Shown here piece after piece: positions 43,601 through 51,400 of a stretch of 64,000 nt of DNA (position 1 is the first letter of the stretch; each line of letters begins with the position of its first letter). Both the position numbers and the translations under genes were made by a program. Origin of the DNA: Ensifer adhaerens (GTDB lineage: Bacteria > Pseudomonadota > Alphaproteobacteria > Rhizobiales > Rhizobiaceae); the NCBI RefSeq assembly GCF_028993555.1, contig NZ_CP118613.1:59872-123871 (forward strand), written 5' to 3'. The notes under the pieces are model-generated. The model saw nothing but the letters and a program-made list of their open reading frames with translations, was not told where the DNA came from and ran no database searches.

Positions 43601-46600
43601 CCCTCGCGCATCGTACTTCGTGTCCTGGAAGATTTTGCGAAAGACGCCGTCCGATTTGCCCAATTTTTCGGTGCGCAGCGTGCGTCCCTGATAGTCAAAG
43701 TACGTTGTAATTTCGGGAAGATCGCCGACCTTTTGAACCTGTTTGAGCGCGACCTGCCGCCCAAGAACTTCAAATCCTGACTCGAACTTCCGAATGTCGG
43801 TCGACTTGAGTTTGGTGGGCGAAGTTGATGCGATCAACCGCCCGAAGCCGTCGTACTCGTTTTCGTTCTCGACTTGATTTGGATCGGTGACTTTCGTTGC
43901 GAGACCGAGCAGAGACGAATATTCGTATGTAACTTTGTGGTCGAGAGCATTCGATTCCGCGATAGGAAAGCGGCCCAGTGTGTCGTATTCGGTCGACTTG
44001 GATCGAGCCGGGAGGTCGGCTGTGGTGGCTGTCTCGCCGACCGTGTTACCAAACTTGTCGTGCTGATAGGACTTCGTGACAGCGAGCGGATGACCAGAAT
44101 TTGCAACTTCCTTCTTCAGCACTCCAGTGCTGGCGGTATCAAAGTTGCCCGTAGAGTTACGCCTGATGTCATAGGCGAAAGTTGCGGTATTGGTGACGAC
44201 TTCGTCTGGAGGAACGCCTGACAATCCTTGCATAAGTTCGCTGCAAGCGACCGGGGTCCTTGTTCGATAGTGAGAAACGACAGCTTTTTCCAGTCGACCC
44301 AGAAAAAGCACAGCAGGCGCCATTAAATCAGGCGAGTTATCGTAACTATTGTCTGTTAGCGTTCGAGAACCGTCGCCGTATTCGACGCAGGTCTTGGTGG
44401 CGTTGTTGAAGGAATCATACGCGAACTGCTGTCTTGTCGAACCGATCTGGTCTCCATTCAGGTCGCGAGTCGTGGTCGTCGTCGACGAGAGTATCAGTCG
44501 CTTGGGCCAGGCAGTTGATGAATGCTCGACCAGGTCATACTCGTTCGTAATCTCAGAAACGGTGACGCCGTCGACAATCGCCAGTTCGCGTTTGCTGCGG
44601 CCGACCCGGAAATAGTCCTGAAACATTTCGACGCGCTCTTCGATGCCGCTCGGGACGTTGTTTACGAAGTTGCGCGCCGTCCGCTCTTCGAAACCGAGCG
44701 CGGCCGCTGCCGGCACATTGAACCGGAAGCCCTTGTATTGATATCGCGTAGCGATCTCACTCTTATCCGTGTCCACGAACGACATCTGCTGGACCGCATA
44801 CATAGTCGGCACGTGACTTATCTTCGGGAACGGAGAAATGGGACTGGGAGTGTAGAAATCCTCCGCCGTAATCACAGCACTTATTCTCGGGCTGATCAGG
44901 GACTTGTAGTCTAGCGTCGTGACTAATCCCATGCCGTTGGCGATGGTCTTGAGCATGTCCGCACGACTCTCTATAGCCTGCTGCGGGTTAGTTGGATCGC
45001 CGGAATTCAGGAAAGCGGATTGAATAAGGTTGCCTCTCTTGTCACGGAAGCTCCGCAATGCATCTGGCATACCGTTCCCGTCTACATCTATGAAGCGGAT
45101 ACCCTGATCTTCGCCTTTGTCGTTTACGAACGGCTCCGGTGGAGCGAATTGCTCACTGGCCTTGGTCCACCCGGTACCGTTGTTGAGAAACGTTCCTTTT
45201 GCAGGACCGGGACGGTTATAGGCAATGTCGAGGAGGCCGTCGCCGTTCAAGTCCATGATCCTGTGACCCGTCAGCTTTTTATCTGCTGACAACGCCTCAA
45301 GCGGTACCGAGTATGCGGCGTCCTTAATCCAGGATTTTCCAGTGTTGAGAAACGCATTGTATTGGTTGGCGCCAGCCACAAGACGCGACGGTACGATATC
45401 CGGCAGCCCATCTCCGTTAACGTCAATAATATCCACCGACGCGTTTTCTTCCTGGATAGAGAGGTCTAGCTTTGCGGGCGGAAGGTAGTCATCAGTGCTT
45501 GGTTTCCATCCTGAGCCGGTAGACAAGTAGACACCTGCACATTCGGTGGCCGCGGAGATCGGATGAGGTTCAATCGTTATTGGATCTCCCGGATTCGGCC
45601 CAGGAATGACCTTGTCCTTGTTGAGACACCAACCCTTGCCAGGCGTATAGGGAATGCCGAACCCGGTTGTCAGCATTTTGTGGCCGTATCTGAAGAGAAG
45701 GTCTGAAAGACCATCTCCATTCAGATCAAGCGTTGATACTTGCAAATCGCGATAATATTGACCCTGAGAAACCTTCGTTTCATAGTGAACTTCTGCGCTA
45801 TTGCGGGAAACGAAGGGGACGGGCGATAAAAATCCGGCCGGAGCGACCGTCCAGCCTGTTCCGGAATTTAGAAAAGAACTGCGAACAAATGAACCATCGA
45901 GTTCCCTTCGCGCTACCAAAATGTCCACCCGCCCATCGGCGTTCAGGTCCATAAACCGAACCCCCATGTCACCATTCTCGGGATCCGAAAGCCGTGCTTC
46001 GAGGGGCAGTTTGTATCCGGGGACAGGGTCCCATCTCAGGGCATTTCCTGAGCTATCAAATGCGATTGTCCACGCGCCCCAATCAGTCGCGGCTCCGTAG
46101 GCATATACAAAGTCTGCGATGCCATCAGAATTGAAATCGACAAAAGCCCCGGCCGATCCGCCTTTCTCATGAGTTATTGGCTTTGGCAGCTTTAGCGCCT
46201 CGACCCCGACCCAGCCATCCTTCGTGTTTATCTGTGTTGTGTTGATGACTTCCTTACCGTCCTTGTCCAGATGATAGCCCGCCACATCCGTGAGCCCATC
46301 TGCATTCAAATCGACAAATTGAGGACTTGCGCCGACTTTCTCCTCCCGCGCGAACTCGATCGGAGGAACAAAGCCGAACACGAGGGAAAAACCATTTCCA
46401 GTATTGACGAGTGCCTTGGTGGTCACGCCTGCCTCTGCCGGCAGCAGGAGGAAATCTTCGCGCTTGTCATCGTCAATATCTTCAACTGTGATGAGGTAGG
46501 CCCCGTCGACCGTCTCTCCAGCGCTGGAGGGTACGTAGTCGAGCACAGGGTCGTGCGCCCAACTCTTGTTTGATTGATCGAAGCGAAAGACGGAAATATT

Positions 46601-48490
46601 GGCCTTTGTATCATCGGCTGCCAAAAGAATGGCGATGTCCTGATCCCCTTGCCCGACGACATCCAGCGGAAAGATATCAGCCAGCTTGGCCATCTGATCT
46701 GTTGCAAGCGGTAGCGTATCCACTTCCACCGACCCCGACGATCCGATGCTAACAACCGAAACTTCTCCTGTGCTCGAGGTGGCTACTGAGATACTGCTGC
46801 AAGCACCGCGCGTTAGCAGTTTTGCGGCCGTGATGTCACCACTGCTTTGATGTGTGGCAATCTCCTTGAGCTCAAGGCCGCCTTCTGAATTGGTTGCCTT
46901 CTCAAAGAACCGAATCGTGTGTTTGTTGGCGGACACAGTGGCCAGGTCGGGCTTGCCGTCACATCTGAAGTCGCCGTCAAACACCTGCGCCGGCATCCCA
47001 GCCTCAGCCCAACCGGACACGGGAACGCCCTGCCAACGGCCTTGGTCAATTATCCAGGAATTAAGATCCCCTTGAGCGCCCCAGGTTAAGAGCCGAGACT
47101 GTGCGTCCCAGAGTGTGGCGAACGTCGTCATCAAGCGCTGTCCGTCGGCAACAACAATAAACGGCGGTTCGCGTCCTTGCGCCTCCGCCCAGGTATCGTT
47201 GTCCTGAAGATGAGCGGTAGCCTGAAGGCTTCCTGCGGACAGGCGGCTGGAGTACAACTCCGGCTTGTTGTCTCCGTCGGCGTCGAAAAAGAAAACGGCA
47301 TCGGTCTCATCCGATTCGCTTGAGAAATCGATCGGCGGTGCGAGGCCACCGTTCGGCAGCCATTGTTGCGCGTCCTGTTTGAAGGCCCGACGGAAGCTGT
47401 GCCCATCTACATAGGCTGAATAGAGCAGATCGCGGTCGCCGTCTCCGTCGAGGTCAATCAGACGGTAGCCCGATCTCAGGGAGCGGTATGATCCGAAGTC
47501 CGACGGCAGCTCATAGCTCGTTGATTTGTTCCAGCGAGGTTCAAAATTTGTGTAAGTGAATTCGGTCTTCGGATATTCGACCCGAGGGCTACCGATATCG
47601 GCCCCGATTTCTTTGATTGATTTCAGGCGACGGCCGCCAAAGCGACCGGTCGTCTCGTATTCAAACTCATATCGACGAAACTCGGTCTGGCCCACAAACG
47701 CGACGATGCCAGTTGCAAAGAGGCTGCGAGAAGTCTTTTCTCCACTGATGAATCGCGCTGAGTAGATTTGTGCGCTGGTGTCGTACTCGACCACCAGATT
47801 TGCAAAAGATTCTGTCCGTAACGAAGTTTCATCATACAGGTTGGATTGATCCAAAGCACCTTTAGAAATTGTCCAAAAAGCTTTATCGATTCCCCAATCA
47901 CCTTCGCGTTGGATATACAAGAAGACAATCTGATTTCCAAAAGTATCCTCAATGCGACTTAGCGCCCACGTGAGAATTTGGCCACCGGATGTTTTGATCC
48001 GCGAGTTTGGGCTTTCTCCAAAGTAGAGGGTCAGCCCAGCTTTTGTCTTCGCGACAAACTTCTGACCATCGCGCCAAACACGAGTCTGATCGTCAATCGA
48101 TTTTGCGAGATATGGGGCACCCTCAGGAGCGGTCACAAGCCGTGACCCGTCAAGGGCCAAAGCGTCGACGGCATCGTCGAACACCGCGGCAGTTGGCCGA
48201 CCATCAATGAAAGTTGTGCGATTGATCCGACTGATAGCTGATGCACCAGCAAGCGACCATCCGAGCCCAAACTGTCCGGGACCAGAATTGCTGTCATAGG
48301 AGAGGAACAGCTTGGGAGCCATTCCAGCAGTGCCCTGTGGCAATGCCAGAGGTAAGTTGTATGAAGAGGAACCGTTGAGGTTCACAGTCAATTGTCCCGC
48401 GATTGTTCCCGGAACAACTTCCGCCTTTCCACCAGACGCATAGAAACAGATTAACAGCCAGGGCAATACCCAGCGAAAACACTTGCACAT
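40646..48490 (-). CDS. Giant secreted SpvB/FG-GAP/RHS-repeat protein
   Basis: 2614 residues from the ATG at 48490; an upstream in-frame TTG at 48511 is less likely. A signal peptide (MCKCFRWVLPWLLICFYASG) leads into an SpvB/TcdB N-terminal domain (NLPLALPQGTAGMAPKLFLS ... GQFGLGWSLAG). Then come about eleven FG-GAP/VCBS calcium-loop repeats of DxNxDGxxD type (for example FVDLNADGLTDVA, IIDVNGDGLPDIV), a TcdB-like middle region and many YD (RHS) repeats. The RHS core ends at DPDLARFVSADPTLQFPETG and NNPLAFTDPSGFG. The final 290 residues are glycine-rich and hydrophobic, then a short tip containing GGGHWDVVGPG. RHS cores form a hollow cage that can enclose a C-terminal toxin. No candidate immunity gene follows. 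The gene looks less GC-rich than its neighbours. Confidence 0.9.
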   Translation of the reverse strand: MCKCFRWVLPWLLICFYASGGKAEVVPGTIAGQLTVNLNGSSSYNLPLALPQGTAGMAPKLFLSYDSNSGPGQFGLGWSLAGASAISRINRTTFIDGRPTAAVFDDAVDALALDGSRLVTAPEGAPYLAKSIDDQTRVWRDGQKFVAKTKAGLTLYFGESPNSRIKTSGGQILTWALSRIEDTFGNQIVFLYIQREGDWGIDKAFWTISKGALDQSNLYDETSLRTESFANLVVEYDTSAQIYSARFISGEKTSRSLFATGIVAFVGQTEFRRYEFEYETTGRFGGRRLKSIKEIGADIGSPRVEYPKTEFTYTNFEPRWNKSTSYELPSDFGSYRSLRSGYRLIDLDGDGDRDLLYSAYVDGHSFRRAFKQDAQQWLPNGGLAPPIDFSSESDETDAVFFFDADGDNKPELYSSRLSAGSLQATAHLQDNDTWAEAQGREPPFIVVADGQRLMTTFATLWDAQSRLLTWGAQGDLNSWIIDQGRWQGVPVSGWAEAGMPAQVFDGDFRCDGKPDLATVSANKHTIRFFEKATNSEGGLELKEIATHQSSGDITAAKLLTRGACSSISVATSSTGEVSVVSIGSSGSVEVDTLPLATDQMAKLADIFPLDVVGQGDQDIAILLAADDTKANISVFRFDQSNKSWAHDPVLDYVPSSAGETVDGAYLITVEDIDDDKREDFLLLPAEAGVTTKALVNTGNGFSLVFGFVPPIEFAREEKVGASPQFVDLNADGLTDVAGYHLDKDGKEVINTTQINTKDGWVGVEALKLPKPITHEKGGSAGAFVDFNSDGIADFVYAYGAATDWGAWTIAFDSSGNALRWDPVPGYKLPLEARLSDPENGDMGVRFMDLNADGRVDILVARRELDGSFVRSSFLNSGTGWTVAPAGFLSPVPFVSRNSAEVHYETKVSQGQYYRDLQVSTLDLNGDGLSDLLFRYGHKMLTTGFGIPYTPGKGWCLNKDKVIPGPNPGDPITIEPHPISAATECAGVYLSTGSGWKPSTDDYLPPAKLDLSIQEENASVDIIDVNGDGLPDIVPSRLVAGANQYNAFLNTGKSWIKDAAYSVPLEALSADKKLTGHRIMDLNGDGLLDIAYNRPGPAKGTFLNNGTGWTKASEQFAPPEPFVNDKGEDQGIRFIDVDGNGMPDALRSFRDKRGNLIQSAFLNSGDPTNPQQAIESRADMLKTIANGMGLVTTLDYKSLISPRISAVITAEDFYTPSPISPFPKISHVPTMYAVQQMSFVDTDKSEIATRYQYKGFRFNVPAAAALGFEERTARNFVNNVPSGIEERVEMFQDYFRVGRSKRELAIVDGVTVSEITNEYDLVEHSSTAWPKRLILSSTTTTTRDLNGDQIGSTRQQFAYDSFNNATKTCVEYGDGSRTLTDNSYDNSPDLMAPAVLFLGRLEKAVVSHYRTRTPVACSELMQGLSGVPPDEVVTNTATFAYDIRRNSTGNFDTASTGVLKKEVANSGHPLAVTKSYQHDKFGNTVGETATTADLPARSKSTEYDTLGRFPIAESNALDHKVTYEYSSLLGLATKVTDPNQVENENEYDGFGRLIASTSPTKLKSTDIRKFESGFEVLGRQVALKQVQKVGDLPEITTYFDYQGRTLRTEKLGKSDGVFRKIFQDTKYDARGRAVASSLPFFEGDPVFFGQTEYDNLDRATRTIAPDGGITKAAYAGLITRITDANEKVSVKIVNEKGLTVETVDNAKGSLKFEYGPGDRLLKTIQVDGLELLHGYDQIGNKVMSIDPDLGRWDYRYDGFGEIFWQRDAKGQVTTVSYDLLGRPLQRHMPDKLDQFTYDTAAFGIGKPSAVSSSDGYEEQFAYDNKGRLYRKATRIQGELYSTSVEYDEYDRVVQAHHPGNYVVSSEYDDLGYLSKVRANDPLKPYLTEHKIYWTAGERDQYGRIITEEFGSGVTSTYAYDPLKGNLSRIAAQAADETEITDISLDYDLVGNLLSKDHKTEKKKEDFKYDDLDRLTNWNVNGKTQGRYTYDGAGRMLSKTGMGKYSYDGEGPAHAVKRIAKPDGSEAEYQYDANGNMVFGPKGRFEYYANNSVRLIYKSKDAWSRFSYAPDGSRYFQHYSETRAIGKSGFVTNVLQTISVGAYEQIRDLGGSFIVKPGGFQRHRLYLAAEGGVVAVLEHSTEFEPLANDPKFKAGKEDTPLAIALTTMSVSYLHKDELGSIVKVTNEDGAVVSGYSYDPWGKRVQVAWAAKGKQDFAEGTFRRGFTGHEHLDNLDLIHMNGRVYDPDLARFVSADPTLQFPETGQNYDRYSYVMNNPLAFTDPSGFGLWEAIKKLGRAIAKPFEKIGKWIEKNWRTVVVIAVAAVVSVFTAGIGGAILVGAISGGLNAALYGGDFSDILRGAIIGGASGAAFFGAGELALGVGAETGSFWAETGAGSVGHGVVGGLESEINGGDFWSGFASAAVTKAFASKVADIRSDALQTVAASAIGGTASVVGGGKFENGAITGAYSHLLNDAMHKAKEQSVSQKNQPDYMEDAIYPTWSPIDLAIGAGAFFWRSMVSLYGSFVATTGGLGAWVRFGSSRLPGRLPEGLNKTNWSIRWGSTSRHLQKIGNPRLREWNQTLRQQGGGHWDVVGPGLWSPAVIPPPRTEMAPNQP

Positions 48491-49259
48491 AGACGCCCCC
48501 GCGTAAGTCAAGTCAAAGCAATTTGTGTTTCTCGTAAACCCTCAAAAACAGCGTCGAAATTTTGCGAAATGTTGACAATGGTAGCAATCGGCAGATCAGC
48601 TATAAATGTCGCAATCAAACACAAGGGGAAGCGACGAGAGTATTTAGAACTGCCGCTTGACGATCACTACATTAGATGGAAATTTGTCGTCAGACAACCT
48701 ATGCATCGCCACCTCCGCGGAGCCCCCATTTATCGCCACGCCGTAGCCAGGCAGTGGAACTCAGGTGGAGGTACATGAATTTCCTAGGCCATAGTCGCAT
48801 CGCGGATGGCAGCGCGAAGAATATATCCGTCATAGTAGTTCGAATGTCAGCTTTCGCGCACCAGATACTAAGACCGGTCATTCTGGTATCGGCCCCACTC
48901 ACGACGTTCGACACGACCGGTCACCACCCTGTTGAGGAGTTCAGCGTAGTCGCGCGAGGCGTTTTCCAGCCGCGCCGGCACAGGCCGGCAAGCGGCCGCA
49001 GCGACCCTCAGGGAGCGGAGCAGCCGAAGGCAACCCGCGCCCGCCAGGTAGCGCCGTAGGGTTTGCCGAAGGCTTGTGGGAAACGCCGGCACCAGAGGTG
49101 GAAGACCAAAATGAACCGCTTGCCCGGGGGCAGTCGGTCCCGGTTTCCGCCCTTCGGGCGATCGCTATGCTAAACCTCCTGCGGCTGCCCCTTTAACCGG
49201 TCAAGCGGCGCGCGAACTGGCTTCGGCTGTGCCTCCGCCTGGTATGCTCATTTGTTTGC
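48491..49259. other. Non-coding interval upstream of the RHS gene and second leader
   Basis: The first 200 bases are AT-rich and probably hold the RHS promoter. Further right, minus-strand translation around 48870-48980 gives a short protein-like stretch (ENASRDYAELLNRVVTGRVE) without a proper start or context, perhaps a gene remnant. No complete gene is supported. Confidence 0.4.
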
Positions 49260-49539
49260 TTCAGTGGGGAAAGGGCGCTCTGCCCCCTCTCCCCTGCAAG
49301 GGGAAAATCGGTCTCCCCGTCCTTCCTGCGCTCGCCCTTAGCTCGCTCCGTGCAGGATCGACGCGGATCCGCTCGAGGCGGATTTTGCGTCGCCCCCTTG
49401 GGCGGGTGATCCCCCTCCGATTTGTCCCCTTGGCCCCCCTCTCCCCCGCTGCTCCGCGCGAGCTCGGGGAGCAGGAGCGGGGCTCCTGCCCCTTCGGGCA
49501 TGAGGCCGCTTCGCGGGAATAGGGAAAAAGGGAACCATC
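49260..49539 (+). repeat. Structured GC-rich leader, copy 2 of 2
   Basis: Second copy of the leader seen at 6781-7051, here directly in front of the ParB-like gene. It contains the identical 31-bp block (49342-49372) and 46-bp block (49447-49492), plus the related GCCGCTTCGCGG segment just before the start codon. The strongest hairpin is GCAGGAGC/GCTCCTGC within the 46-bp block. Confidence 0.75.
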
Positions 49540-49863
49540 ATGACTGACATCATCACTGTTGCATTGAGCAAGCTCGACGCTGATCCGAGAAACGTGCGCA
49601 AGACCTACAGCGCCGAGGGCATCGAGGCGCTGGCTGCGAACATTCGCGCCGACGGCTACCGACTTCTGCAGAACCTCGTTGTTCGCAAGGGCGACAAGAA
49701 GGGCCGCTATTTCGTCGTCGCCGGCGGCCGCCGATTGGCTGCGCTCAATCTGTTGGCCGAGGCGGGCGAGATCGCCAAGGATTACCCCGTCGAGTGCAAG
49801 GAACGCGAAGGGGAGACCGCCACGGAAATCAGCCTCGCAGAGAACGTCATGCGCGAGGAAATG
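49540..49863 (+). pseudogene. ParB-like protein, 5' fragment (split by insertion)
   Basis: The first 108 codons of a ParB/RepB/Spo0J-type protein: VALSKLDADPRNVRKTYSAE, IEALAANIRADGYRLLQNLV, VVAGGRRLAALNLLAEAG and the ENVMREEM box. After ATG at 49861-49863 the frame enters an inserted element and ends nine codons later at 49893. The protein continues in the right frame at 56394 with HPVDQYEAFDALAKQG, which is exactly what follows this box in intact homologues. The group includes YubM-type plasmid proteins as well as true partition proteins. A strong leader precedes it. Confidence 0.9.
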
Positions 49864-49893
49864 TTAGGTTCTGCGTCGCAACTGTCCTGTTGA
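49864..49893 (+). repeat. Left inverted repeat of the Tn554/RIT-like element
   Basis: TTAGGTTCTGCGTCGCAACT followed by GTCCTGTT. It matches the inverted right end (TTAGGTTATGCGTCAAGTGT...) with a 2-nt gap and a few mismatches. Confidence 0.75.
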
Positions 49894-50242
49894 GTTCGTA
49901 TGACCGTCATGGTTGTGGGCCATATTCGCGGGGCATATCGAGGAAGGCACACGGACGTCCGGGTCAAGTGTTCCCGCAGCGTAGCGAGGACAACACTTGA
50001 GGCGGCGGCGACACCACAAGCTTTTTTGATGGGGTGCAGGCGAAGTCCTGCACCCCTGCCACGTGGCGAACGGGAGAGCGCGAGGGGAACCCCTCGCATT
50101 CAAAAGAGAAGAGTGCGCCGAAGGCGCTCCGCTCAAGATAACATCCGGTTCGAGAAACTGTCTTCTTTGTTGCTGGGCAGGGCTTTGGGTCCTGCTGATG
50201 TCTTTTGTTGTTTTGAGCGACGGCGGGCAAAGAGGACAGATC

Positions 50243-51400
50243 GTGGTGCGGATCATCAGGGCGGCGATGGGTTATGCCGCAATCCCGGCCGGCTTTCCAA
50301 TTTTGGTGTCGGAACGGATGTCGATCATCGAGCCGGCGTTTGCCTGGCTGATGGAACTGGCGACGATTCCCGGTCGTAGCCACGCCGCGGAAACTATCCG
50401 GACTTACGGCGAGCACTTGCATGACTGGTTCGACAGTCTGGAGCAATCCGGTCTCGACTGGCGCGGTGTGAGCGAGGCGGAGATTGCGGCCTGGCGCAAT
50501 CGCATGCTGTCACAGCCGAGCCCGCATACGAAACGGCCATACGCGCGGTCGACGGTGAACGATCGGGTCCGTACGGTCTGCCGGTTCTATGCATGGGCCC
50601 AGGGCCGCGGCTGGATCGAGAGTCTGCCGTTCCAGTTCGTCGACGTTCGAGTGGGCTCCGGCCGGCGACAATCATTCCTGGCGCATGTGGACGGGCGTCC
50701 GGGGATCATGGCGGCGAATATCCTGACGGTCGCCGAGCACGAACGTCTGCCGAGACCGTTGCGTGTCGATCAGTTGCGCCGGGTGTTTGCGCATCTCGAG
50801 ATGCCCTACCGGTTGATGGCGGAATGGGCGCTGGCGACGGGATTGCGGCGCAAGGAGCTTTGCGGCCTTGCCGTCTTCCAGGTTCCGGAGACGGCGCATC
50901 TGGATGACGACGATCATCCTCTGATCGGCGTGCCGCTGACAATCACCAAGGGTGACAAGCCGCGCACGATCTATCCGCCGATCCGCCTGGTCGACCGCAC
51001 GCAGCGCTATATCGACGAGGTTCGCACGCCGCAGGTCCGGGCGTTGCGGCGCCAGCGACCGGATTATCGGCCGCCCTCCACGCTCTTTCTCAACCTTCAG
51101 GGAAACGCCGTCAGCAAGGCGCGATTGACGGCGGTGTTTGCTGAGGCCTTCCGGGCGGCCGGTGTGACGGGAACCTTGCATTATCTGAGGCACACATTCG
51201 CGATGACGATGCTGGTGCGGTTGCAGCGGCAGGCATTGACCACGCCGGACCTCAATCCGCTGAAGATCGTGCAGGTTCTGCTGGGGCACAGCTCGATCCA
51301 GAGCACGGCGATCTACCTGCGCTGCGTCGAGCTCAATGCCCGGGAACTCGCCGACAGCATCGACTATCTCTATGGCGAGTTGATCCCCGATGGCCGTTAG
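50243..51400 (+). CDS. Tyrosine recombinase 1 (TnpA/RitA-like)
   Basis: 385 residues starting at a GTG at 50243 with AGAGGA 6 nt upstream; the longer upstream frame is non-coding in character. N-terminal SAM-like core-binding domain (SHAAETIRTYGEHLHDWFDS). Catalytic domain residues: first Arg in ATGLRRKELCGLAV, His-x-x-Arg in LHYLRHTFAMTMLV, second His in LLGHSSIQSTAIYLR with the nucleophile Tyr. All catalytic residues are visible. It acts with the next two recombinases to excise and insert the element. Its stop overlaps the next start by 11 nt. Confidence 0.9.
   Translation: MVRIIRAAMGYAAIPAGFPILVSERMSIIEPAFAWLMELATIPGRSHAAETIRTYGEHLHDWFDSLEQSGLDWRGVSEAEIAAWRNRMLSQPSPHTKRPYARSTVNDRVRTVCRFYAWAQGRGWIESLPFQFVDVRVGSGRRQSFLAHVDGRPGIMAANILTVAEHERLPRPLRVDQLRRVFAHLEMPYRLMAEWALATGLRRKELCGLAVFQVPETAHLDDDDHPLIGVPLTITKGDKPRTIYPPIRLVDRTQRYIDEVRTPQVRALRRQRPDYRPPSTLFLNLQGNAVSKARLTAVFAEAFRAAGVTGTLHYLRHTFAMTMLVRLQRQALTTPDLNPLKIVQVLLGHSSIQSTAIYLRCVELNARELADSIDYLYGELIPDGR

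Noticed and set aside
44800..48500. Possible CRISPR-like or tandem DNA repeat in the RHS gene
   Set aside because: The periodicity is at protein level (FG-GAP calcium loops); spacing and DNA sequence vary and the frame is continuous.
50063..50242. Longer N-terminus for tyrosine recombinase 1
   Set aside because: The sequence is not recombinase-like and the GTG at 50243 has a well-placed ribosome-binding site.
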